DNA of 9,533 nucleotides from HLUCCA09 sp038757905 (GTDB lineage Bacteria > Pseudomonadota > Alphaproteobacteria > Rhodobacterales > Rhodobacteraceae). Made by a program: the position numbers and the translations under genes. Positions 1-5,906 of the stretch are shown here, in pieces (the stretch's first letter is position 1; each line of letters begins with the position of its first letter). Location: positions 1 to 9,533 of the forward strand of contig JBCDGG010000174.1 in the NCBI GenBank assembly GCA_038757905.1. The letters run 5' to 3'. Under the pieces are notes generated by a model. It had not been told where the DNA came from. It ran no database searches and was given only the letters and a program-made list of their open reading frames with translations.

Positions 1-1
1 C

Positions 2-907
2 GAGCACGCGCCCGAGGTGCTGAACCCCGACTGGGCCGGTCATTTGACCGACGTGGCCGCGGCGCTGCCCCAGACCCCGACGCGGCACCGCTTCACCGGC
101 AAGTATCTCGATGACGACACCGGGCTCTACTACTTCGGCGCGCGCTACTACGATCCGGCCCTTGGCCGCTTCGTGACGCCCGATCCGCTGTACCTGTCCG
201 ACCCGCAGCGCTGCACCGACAACCAGCTTTCCTGCGCGCTGTTCGTCTACGCCGCGAACAACCCGATGGCCTATGTCGATCCCACGGGCCTCGAAACGGT
301 GATCGCGCCCGATGCGGCCTATCGCGAGGACATGGAGCAGAACTATCAGCGCTTCGATCCCACCGCCCGGGTAGACCGCGAGACCGGCGTCCTGTCGCAA
401 AGCTGGCTGCATGGCGCGTGGCTGGACATCCAGCATTTCTTCGACCCGTCGGTGAACAACTTTGCCAAGGGGCGCGAACTGGTGCGGCAGGCCATCGACA
501 ACCCCGAGCTGACGGTGGTCGTCAACACACCCGGGCTGACCCGCACCGTGCCGCTGGACCCGGCGCGCGACATCACCGCCGATCCGGGCACCACGATCAT
601 CCACTTCGATCCCACCGCCCCGCGCTCGTCGGCAGAGTTCGATCCGGTGGGCAACACCAGTGTGGTGCGACCCGCCGATATGGGCGTGGTGCTGGCGCAT
701 GAGACGATCCACTCGTTGCGGCTGATGTCCGGTACCGATCTGGGCGACGTGGTGGTGACGCTGCCGGGCCTCGACGGCACAATGCACTCGCACATCAGGG
801 CCGAGTGGCGCACCGTCGGCGTCGGCGGGCTGAACCTGCCGGGCGATATCACCGAAAACGACATAAGGCGTATGATGGGCATCCCGGAGCGCAACCACGC
901 CGACTGA
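2..907 (+). CDS. Rhs-family polymorphic toxin, C-terminal part, with M91-like (NleD-type) metallopeptidase tail; 5' partial
   Basis: The reading frame is open to the left edge, so the protein begins upstream; the GTG at 17 is only an internal codon. About nt 86-180 encode the Rhs core signature (FTGKYLDDDTGLYYFGARYY, then DPALGRF-TPDP). The core ends at nt 263-292 with NPMAYVDPTGL, which fits the P-x4-DP-x-GL site where Rhs proteins cut off their C-terminal toxin. The following 204-residue tail (nt 293-904) has HETIH at nt 698-712, a zincin HExxH motif. Downstream come an Ala-Glu-Trp-Arg-Thr-Val-Gly segment (Glu at nt 803-805, a possible third zinc ligand) and a TENDIRRMMGIPER-like end. This arrangement resembles peptidase family M91, whose founder NleD is a secreted effector protease. 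Known from the family: Rhs shells encapsulate toxins delivered by type VI or other secretion systems. Inferred: the tail is a protease toxin. Rhs identity is very secure; M91 assignment is good but made from memory of the motif. Confidence 0.9.
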   Translation, partial: EHAPEVLNPDWAGHLTDVAAALPQTPTRHRFTGKYLDDDTGLYYFGARYYDPALGRFVTPDPLYLSDPQRCTDNQLSCALFVYAANNPMAYVDPTGLETVIAPDAAYREDMEQNYQRFDPTARVDRETGVLSQSWLHGAWLDIQHFFDPSVNNFAKGRELVRQAIDNPELTVVVNTPGLTRTVPLDPARDITADPGTTIIHFDPTAPRSSAEFDPVGNTSVVRPADMGVVLAHETIHSLRLMSGTDLGDVVVTLPGLDGTMHSHIRAEWRTVGVGGLNLPGDITENDIRRMMGIPERNHAD

Positions 908-930
908 CCCGAGAGCGAAAGGAAACCGCC

Positions 931-1551
931 ATGAGGCCGACCCGTTCCGCCCTGCTGGGCATAGCGATGGCAGCGCTGACGCTGCACCCGGCTGCCGCAC
1001 AGCAGCGCCTGACCGAGCCGGTCGCGGTGCCGGTGGACTTCCTCGGTTGGGTCGGCCTGACCGAGGCGGATCTGGCGCCGCGGCTCGCCGATCTGGGCGC
1101 GCCGGCCAGCTTCCGGATCAGCTACGACCTGCTGGAGACCGCCGATCCCCGGACGCTGAAGGCCGTGAACCGGATCCGCATGTTCGCCCATCTCTCCGCC
1201 AAGGGGCTGCGGGCGCCGGTCTTCGATCTGCCGCTGGCGGATGGCAGCCGCTGTCTGACGCAGTTCCCCAGGACCATCGTGCCGGACTTGGCGTTCCAGG
1301 ACTATGCCCGCGACGATCTGCCCTTCGGCGGGGCCGAGGCGAGCTTCCTGAGCGCCTGCCGCGCCACCGATCCGGGCGCTTATGCCGGCCTGGGCCGCGC
1401 GGCGTTCCGCGACCGGTACTTCGATGCGCGCGGCGGGCTGCGCCAGGATTTCCGCGAGCTCGCCGCGGATCCGGACTTCCTCGCCGCCGCTATCGACCTG
1501 GGGTTCTTTCTGGCCCCCGCCGGCTACAGCGCCACCCTTGTGCTGCAATAG
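931..1551 (+). CDS. Exported protein of unknown family; candidate immunity protein for the Rhs-M91 toxin
   Basis: This 206-residue protein starts at ATG 931, preceded by AAAGGA at 918-923, 7 nt upstream. It begins 23 bp after the Rhs stop, on the same strand, so the two are probably co-transcribed. The N-terminus is a classic Sec signal peptide: basic MRPTR, a hydrophobic stretch of about 13 residues, and an Ala-Ala-Ala cleavage site before Gln-Gln (about residue 23-24). There is no lipobox cysteine and no further membrane segment, so the mature protein should be soluble in the periplasm. Two cysteines in the mature part (GSRCLTQF and LSACRAT) could form a disulfide. I recognise no domain. 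Known of such loci: the gene directly after an Rhs toxin tail is usually its immunity gene. Inferred: it neutralises the metalloprotease tail in the periplasm. Alternatives are an accessory secreted factor or an unrelated periplasmic protein. Confidence 0.8.
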   Translation: MRPTRSALLGIAMAALTLHPAAAQQRLTEPVAVPVDFLGWVGLTEADLAPRLADLGAPASFRISYDLLETADPRTLKAVNRIRMFAHLSAKGLRAPVFDLPLADGSRCLTQFPRTIVPDLAFQDYARDDLPFGGAEASFLSACRATDPGAYAGLGRAAFRDRYFDARGGLRQDFRELAADPDFLAAAIDLGFFLAPAGYSATLVLQ

Positions 1552-1575
1552 GCTGGCTCCGCCTAACCCTTCGCC

Positions 1576-1596
1576 GCCGTCACCCGTCTGGACGGC
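1576..1596 (+). terminator. Weak hairpin downstream of the putative immunity gene
   Basis: A perfect 6-bp inverted repeat GCCGTC (1576-1581) and GACGGC (1591-1596) encloses a 9-nt loop, 24 bp after the stop of the exported-protein gene. No T-run follows, so it is not a standard intrinsic terminator. It could stabilise the 3' end or sit at a Rho-dependent end. It may be chance in GC-rich DNA. Confidence 0.2.
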
Positions 1597-2079
1597 CATT
1601 CAGTGGCAAGCGGCAGCGTCCGCGACGCGGGTGCTATGGACAGCAGAAGAAGAAGCTCCGTCTCGTGGCCATGCCACCGCTGGGACGAGTTGGATCGGCC
1701 GGGTTGATGGACCGCAACACTCCCCCGTAGGCCGCGGTCTTCCCACTCCTCGGAACGCGAAGCGCACCGGTCCCCCGGAGTTGTTGCCGTGCTCTTCAGA
1801 GCGTTAGATCGACGCGAGATGGCAGTCGCCCAAGCGTTTGGTATCGGCGCTCGGGGCCACCAAGGGTGAGTTCGACGTGGCCGCAGCACGCAACCGTTGG
1901 GCCTCTGAACCACGGCTGACGTCAAGTCGAGCACGGGAAGAGCGCCGCTCCGGCTCACCCGCCATCAGAGACCGCAGTAGAGAGCTGGATGAGGCGCCCG
2001 ACACCATCTGTCCTTGCGGTTGCGCTGAGTTTCCTTCCGTATGTGGGGCGTCCGACAAGGCGGCATTGCCACGTGCACC

Positions 2080-2109
2080 TTGACCAATGGCGTTTCGGTG
2101 ACCCTATGT
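2080..2109 (+). promoter_or_regulatory. Possible promoter for the molybdoenzyme-iclR operon
   Basis: TTGACC at 2080-2085 matches a sigma-70-type -35 box in five of six positions. CTATGT at 2104-2109, 18 bp further on, is a poor -10 match. If used, it would give an untranslated leader of more than 100 nt that includes the inverted repeat at 2139-2204. Only the -35 match is convincing. Confidence 0.25.
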
Positions 2110-2138
2110 CATCGGTGCGCCATATGCTGTTGGGTGCC

Positions 2139-2208
2139 AACCAACCCGCAACGCATCGGACGGGTCCGCAATAGGCGCGTCGGCCCGGATCGGCAGGGTT
2201 GGTTTTTT
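2139..2208 (+). terminator. Wide 9-bp inverted repeat ending in a T-run; possible terminator or attenuator
   Basis: AACCAACCC (2139-2147) and GGGTTGGTT (2196-2204) are perfect inverted copies separated by 48 nt. The second copy runs into a tract of six T (2203-2208). The loop could hold a small inner hairpin (CGGA 2157-2160 with TCCG 2165-2168). On the plus strand this resembles a terminator-like or attenuator-like structure about 20 nt before the GTG start of the molybdoenzyme. It could instead mark the end of an upstream transcript. The wide loop makes a strong intrinsic terminator unlikely. Confidence 0.3.
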
Positions 2209-2229
2209 GCCTGACACGATCTTCCCCGT

Positions 2230-4626
2230 GTGTCATTATTTGGCATCTCCGTTCACTATGACGGAACAGGTACAGCATTGCGCAGCGAGGCGGTTCTGGG
2301 CACCGAGACGAAACTGACGGCCAGCCACTGGGGGATAGGGCAGGCGACGGTCGTCGATGGGCGCATCGTGTCGGTGGACGGGTACGACGACGATCCCGAC
2401 CCGTCGCCCATCAACGATAGCATCGCGGGTAGCCTGCAGGGCCGGGCGCGGATCTTGCGCCCGGCCCTCCGCAAGAGCTGGCTCGACGGCGTGCCGCACG
2501 CCGTCCCCCGGGGCCGCGACGCGTTTGTCGAGGTCGCATGGCCCGAAGCGCTGGATGCAGTCGCGGCGGAGTTGGACCGTGTCCGCAAAGCCCATGGAAA
2601 CGAGAGCATCTTTGCCGGCTCCTACGGCTGGTCCAGCGCCGGGCGCTTTCACCACGCGCAGAGCCAGCTCAAGCGCTTTCTCAACACAATTGGCGGGTTT
2701 TCCGCCTCAGAAGGCAACTACAGCTACAACGCCGCGCTCGGGCTGATGCCCCATATCGTCGGACCGTACCGGCAGCACGTCGCCGAGGCGACGCGCTGGG
2801 CCGTGATCGCCGCCCATAGCGATCTGGTCGTGCTGTTCGGCGGCCTCGCCATGCGCAACGCGCAGGTGAGCGACGGCGGTGTCGGCCGCCATCGCCTGCG
2901 CGACGCTTTGCGCCGCTGCGCCGCCGCGGGTGTCGAGTTTCTTAACATCAGCCCACTGCGGAGCGACGCCGACGAGATGCTGGGCGCGGAATGGTGGCCG
3001 GTTCACCCCGGATCGGACACGGCGCTGATGCTAGGGATCGCCCATGTGCTCTGGTCCGAGGATCTGCACGACCGTGCCTTTCTCGAGAGGTACACGGTGG
3101 GCTTCGACCGCTTCGCGGAGTACCTCTCCGGCGGCGTGGACGGGATCGCCAAGACCCCCGCCTGGGCCGCCGCGCAAACCGGATGGGACGCAGAGGCCAT
3201 CGAGGGGCTGGCGCGCCGCATGGCGCGGTCAAGCTGCATGATCTCGGTCGCGGCGGGCGTTCAGCGCGCCGATTACGGCGAACAGCCGATGTGGATGGCG
3301 ATCACCCTTGCTGCCATGCTCGGGCAGATCGGAACGCCCGGGGGCGGCTACGTCGTTGGCTATGGCGTGAATGCCAATATCGGCACGATGGAGCGGCCGT
3401 TCCGGTGGGGGGCGCTGCCGCTGGGCACCAACCCTGTGGCAAGCACCATCCCGGTTGCCATGATCGCCGACATGCTGATGGCACCCGGCGGCGCCTATGC
3501 CTATCAGGGGGAGAGCCGGAGGTTTCCCGACGCGCGACTGGTGTGGTGGGCGGGCGGGAACCCGTTTCACCACCACCAGGATCTCCTGCGCCTCCATCAC
3601 GCGTTTCAACGCCCCGAAACCGTGATCGTGAACGACCTCAACTGGACGGCGATGGCACGGCATGCCGACATCGTGCTGCCCGTCGCCGCGGCGCAGGAGC
3701 GAACGGACATCGGCGCCGGCAAGTCCGACAACATGCTCGTCCCGATGCAGAAGCTGACCGACCCTCCCGGCGAGGCCCGGGTGGAGTACGAGATCTACTG
3801 CGATCTGGCGGAGCGTCTGGGCGTGCGCGCGGCCTTCTCGCAGGGGCGGAGCACCGAAGATTGGCTGCGCTGGATCTGGGCGGAGACGTGCGCCGCTGCC
3901 GCCGATCAAGGGCTGACGCTGCCCAGCTGGGAGGCGCTCCAGGCGGGCCGGGCCATCACCCTTCCGGACCCTGCGCCAGCGCAGGTGTTCCTGTCGGAGT
4001 TTCGAGCCGATCCCGCGGCGCATCCCCTGCCGACACCCAGCGGCCGGATCGAGATCTACTCCGAGACGATTGCGCAGATGAACCTGCCCGATTGCAAAGG
4101 CCACGCGGCGTGGTTCCCGCCCCGGGATGTGGCGGCGGGCGAGGGCCGGTTCTACCTGCTGTCGGGCCAGCCCAAGACCCGGCTGCACAGTCAACTCGAC
4201 AACGGGGCCTACAGTCTGAGCCACAAGATCCAGGGGCGGGAGCCTGTCCTGATCCATCCAAGCGACGCCGCAGCGCTGCAGATCCGGGATGGCGATGTCG
4301 TCGAGCTCTATAACACGCGGGGGCGGTGCCTGGCCGGGGCACGCCTGACTGACGATGTCCGCCGGGGCTGCCTGTTCCTGTGGACCGGCGCATGGTGGGA
4401 TCCGGACTTTGCCGCGCCGCAAGCCCGGGACCGGCACGGCAACCCCAACGCGCTCACGCACGATCTGCGCACGTCGTCCCTGACGCAGTCTCCGGCTGCC
4501 CACTCGGCGCGGGTATCGCTTCGCCGGTTCGAGGGCGTGCCGCCGCGCGTCGAGGCCCACGATCCGCCGGCTTTTGTCCACCGGGCAGAAGATGACGGCC
4601 TCGTGGAACCGGAGGAGGCACCGTGA
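2230..4626 (+). CDS. Molybdopterin-dependent S/N-oxide reductase, BisC/TorZ (DMSO reductase family), cytoplasmic
   Basis: This 798-residue protein aligns by eye along its whole length with biotin-sulfoxide/TMAO reductases, enzymes that use bis-MGD molybdenum to reduce S- or N-oxides. Landmarks in order are TASHWG near residue 30, DPDPSPI near 55, and GSYGW at 130-134, with Tyr132 and Trp134 matching the active-site Tyr/Trp of DMSO reductase. GNYS follows at 162-165, with Ser165 in the place of the Mo-ligand serine. Then come ISPLR, WAGGNPFHHHQD, NWTAMARHADIVLP, and the C-terminal cofactor-binding segment from SGQPKTRLHSQLD to TGAWWDP. There is no N-terminal cysteine cluster for a 4Fe-4S centre and no twin-arginine signal, so it should act in the cytoplasm like BisC. 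The GTG at 2230 follows an in-frame stop at 2212 but lacks a clear ribosome-binding site; TTG at 2278, after a purine-rich stretch, is an alternative. It overlaps the iclR gene by GTGA. The true substrate is unknown. Confidence 0.92.
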   Translation: MSLFGISVHYDGTGTALRSEAVLGTETKLTASHWGIGQATVVDGRIVSVDGYDDDPDPSPINDSIAGSLQGRARILRPALRKSWLDGVPHAVPRGRDAFVEVAWPEALDAVAAELDRVRKAHGNESIFAGSYGWSSAGRFHHAQSQLKRFLNTIGGFSASEGNYSYNAALGLMPHIVGPYRQHVAEATRWAVIAAHSDLVVLFGGLAMRNAQVSDGGVGRHRLRDALRRCAAAGVEFLNISPLRSDADEMLGAEWWPVHPGSDTALMLGIAHVLWSEDLHDRAFLERYTVGFDRFAEYLSGGVDGIAKTPAWAAAQTGWDAEAIEGLARRMARSSCMISVAAGVQRADYGEQPMWMAITLAAMLGQIGTPGGGYVVGYGVNANIGTMERPFRWGALPLGTNPVASTIPVAMIADMLMAPGGAYAYQGESRRFPDARLVWWAGGNPFHHHQDLLRLHHAFQRPETVIVNDLNWTAMARHADIVLPVAAAQERTDIGAGKSDNMLVPMQKLTDPPGEARVEYEIYCDLAERLGVRAAFSQGRSTEDWLRWIWAETCAAAADQGLTLPSWEALQAGRAITLPDPAPAQVFLSEFRADPAAHPLPTPSGRIEIYSETIAQMNLPDCKGHAAWFPPRDVAAGEGRFYLLSGQPKTRLHSQLDNGAYSLSHKIQGREPVLIHPSDAAALQIRDGDVVELYNTRGRCLAGARLTDDVRRGCLFLWTGAWWDPDFAAPQARDRHGNPNALTHDLRTSSLTQSPAAHSARVSLRRFEGVPPRVEAHDPPAFVHRAEDDGLVEPEEAP
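4611..4618 (+). promoter_or_regulatory. Strong Shine-Dalgarno for the IclR gene
   Basis: GGAGGAGG lies 4 nt before the GTG at 4623, inside the end of the molybdoenzyme gene. It decides the GTG start and suggests that the regulator is translated efficiently from the shared messenger. Confidence 0.75.
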
Positions 4627-5390
4627 GGCAGGACGGCCGGCAGCCCAAGGTCGATTCCACGCTCTCCAAGGGGCTGGCCATCCTCGAAACGCTGGCCGGC
4701 GCCAAGTCGAGCATGGGGGTCACCGACCTTTCGAAGGCGCTCAACCTGACCAAGTCCAACACGTTTCGCCTGCTTCAGACGCTGACGGTGCTGGGATATG
4801 TCCGGCAGAACCCCGACAGGACCTATGCGGCGACGCTCAAAGCCTGGCAGGTCGGCCGGGTGCTGATCGACAACATGAACCTCCGGGAGCTTGCTGCGCC
4901 CGAGATGAAATATCTATCGGAACAAACCGATGAAGCCATCTATCTTGCCGTGCCGGAGAACCTCTCAGTCGTCTATATCGACAAGCGCGACGGGTCCAAG
5001 CCGGTTCGCTCCTGGAACCCGATCGGCGGGTCCGCCCCGCTGCATTGCGTGGGGACGGGCAAGGCGATTCTGGCCCTGAACTATGGCCAGCTCCGCTCGC
5101 GCATCAGCGGCCGGCTGAGCCGGCATACGGAGCTGACCATCACGAACCTTCCCGATCTCGACCGGGACGTCGAGGAAACGCTGCGCAAGGGCTTTGCCTA
5201 CGACCGGGGAGAGTTTCGGGAACGGATTCTCAGCGTCGGCGCCGCGATCACCCTTCCCAGCGGGGAGGCGATTGCGGCGCTCGGCGTCTCCCTGCCCGAC
5301 GTGAACATGCCGGACAAGGGCCTGGACTGGTTGGGCTCGCTTGTCTGCCACGCCGCCGATAGCGTGACCGCGAAGGTCGCCCGGGCCTGA
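4623..5390 (+). CDS. IclR-family transcriptional regulator
   Basis: The 255-residue protein has the usual IclR length and two-domain layout. Residues about 10-75 form the winged helix-turn-helix. SKGLAILETLA is the typical first helix, and the recognition helix lies around LTKSNTFRLLQTLTVLGYV (42-60), followed by a wing with Asn-Pro-Asp-Arg-Thr-Tyr. Residues about 88-250 are the effector-binding domain, with the family-typical APLHCVGTGKAILA, a GFAYDRGEF stretch and a SVGAAITLPSGEAIAALGVSLP core. The GTG start overlaps the stop of the molybdoenzyme gene in GTGA and has a strong ribosome-binding site, so the two genes are co-transcribed and probably translationally coupled. IclR proteins sense small catabolic substrates or intermediates. 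By position it most likely controls this cluster, including the operon at 5907. The effector is not predictable. Confidence 0.95.
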   Translation: MRQDGRQPKVDSTLSKGLAILETLAGAKSSMGVTDLSKALNLTKSNTFRLLQTLTVLGYVRQNPDRTYAATLKAWQVGRVLIDNMNLRELAAPEMKYLSEQTDEAIYLAVPENLSVVYIDKRDGSKPVRSWNPIGGSAPLHCVGTGKAILALNYGQLRSRISGRLSRHTELTITNLPDLDRDVEETLRKGFAYDRGEFRERILSVGAAITLPSGEAIAALGVSLPDVNMPDKGLDWLGSLVCHAADSVTAKVARA

Positions 5391-5392
5391 CG

Positions 5393-5794
5393 CTACTTCT
5401 TTTCGACGGGTTCCACCGGCCCGCCCTGCTCCGCCCATGTCGAAAAACCCTCGCGCAGATGGGCGGCGTCAAACCCCATATCCTGCAGCGTCGCCACCGT
5501 CAGGGCGGAACGCCAGCCGGAGGCGCAATGGAAGATGTAGCGTTTGTCTTCCTGGCCAAAGACTTCCTTGTAATAGGGGCTGTCCGGGTCCACCCAGAAC
5601 TCGATCATGCCGCGTGGGGCGTGCACCGATCCGGGAATGGCGCCCGTGCGCTGGCGTTCCCGAACATCCCGAATGTCCACGATCACGATGCCAGGGTCGC
5701 CCAGCCGCGCGATTAGGTCAGCGGTCTCGACCTCTTCGATGCGCGCCCGCGCAGCCTTGACCATGTCCGCCGATGTCATCTTGAGCTTTTTCAT
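5393..5794 (-). CDS. Single-domain rhodanese-like sulfurtransferase
   Basis: The protein has 133 residues from the chosen ATG at 5794; the frame continues to 5875, but that extension is encoded by AT-rich spacer DNA and looks noncoding. An ATG at 5779 (MTSADMV) is an equally possible start; neither has a strong ribosome-binding site. Residues about 20-130 make one rhodanese domain: VDIRD near 39-43, GAIPGSVHAPRG at 51-62, and the active-site loop CASGWRS with Cys90 as the predicted persulfide-forming residue. No signal peptide is seen, so it should be cytoplasmic. Rhodaneses pass sulfane sulfur to thiol acceptors or cyanide. It lies on the opposite strand, its stop 2 bp from the stop of iclR, and it shares a divergent spacer with the oxidase operon. 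A link to the Mo enzyme through sulfur chemistry (substrate or cofactor sulfuration) is possible but unproven. Confidence 0.93.
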   Translation of the reverse strand: MKKLKMTSADMVKAARARIEEVETADLIARLGDPGIVIVDIRDVRERQRTGAIPGSVHAPRGMIEFWVDPDSPYYKEVFGQEDKRYIFHCASGWRSALTVATLQDMGFDAAHLREGFSTWAEQGGPVEPVEKK

Positions 5795-5906
5795 TTTTTG
5801 TGCCGCTATATAGAATATATATTTCGAATATTGACACAACTGGGACGGTGCTGCAACCTGACCCGATACCCGCAACGAGAAATCCAGGACGAATGAGGGC
5901 GCGTCA
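5795..5906. promoter_or_regulatory. Divergent promoter region between rhodanese and the oxidase-hydantoinase operon
   Basis: This 112-bp spacer contains the most AT-rich stretch of the window, about 5793-5836. On the plus strand it has a perfect TTGACA at 5831-5836. The best -10 hexamer 17 bp later (CAACCT, 5854-5859) is poor, which fits an activated or alphaproteobacterial promoter. On the minus strand TATATT (5819-5814) or TATATA (5812-5807) could serve as -10 boxes for the rhodanese gene. AATAT (5814-5818) and ATATT (5828-5832) are inverted copies and GAATAT is directly repeated at 5813 and 5826; either could be part of an operator, for example for the nearby IclR protein. The ribosome-binding site GAGGG (5895-5899) sits 7 nt before ATG 5907. 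Confidence 0.55.

Larger units (their letters stand above)
1552..2229. other. Long intergenic region without a supported gene
   Basis: About 680 bp separate the toxin module from the catabolic cluster. Open frames occur on both strands (for example 1563-1958 minus, 1838-2083 plus, 1955-2278 minus). None has a recognisable domain, a good ribosome-binding site, or the codon pattern of the neighbouring genes. All are rich in Arg, Ser and Pro, as expected of GC-rich noncoding DNA. The stretch looks less GC-rich than the flanking genes. I see no transposase remnant, tRNA or target-site duplication. It could be a decayed end of the Rhs locus (orphan toxin tails and immunity genes often decay) or a regulatory leader for the gene at 2230. 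Confidence 0.6.

Noticed and set aside
805..1551. Longer version of the exported protein starting inside the Rhs tail
   Set aside because: The extra residues are Arg-rich out-of-frame translation of the Rhs tail. The ATG at 931 has a ribosome-binding site and gives a clean signal peptide.
346..1599. 417-residue open frame on the minus strand
   Set aside because: It lies antisense across both the Rhs tail and the exported-protein gene, has no recognisable domain and is rich in Arg/Gly/Pro, as expected of a shadow frame in GC-rich DNA.
1616..1628. Short hairpin GCGTC-CGC-GACGC
   Set aside because: A 5-bp stem with no T-run is common by chance in GC-rich DNA; I do not call it a terminator.
1838..2083. 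81-residue open frame on the plus strand in the intergenic region
   Set aside because: Composition and lack of a ribosome-binding site suggest noncoding DNA; a CPCGC-type cysteine pair alone is too little to support a zinc-binding protein.
1955..2278. 107-residue open frame on the minus strand in the long intergenic region
   Set aside because: No recognisable domain, no convincing ribosome-binding site, and its start lies inside the molybdoenzyme gene; I do not count it as a gene.
5795..5875. 27-residue N-terminal extension of the rhodanese
   Set aside because: It is encoded by the AT-rich divergent promoter spacer and contains no rhodanese-like residues; a start at 5794 or 5779 fits the domain.
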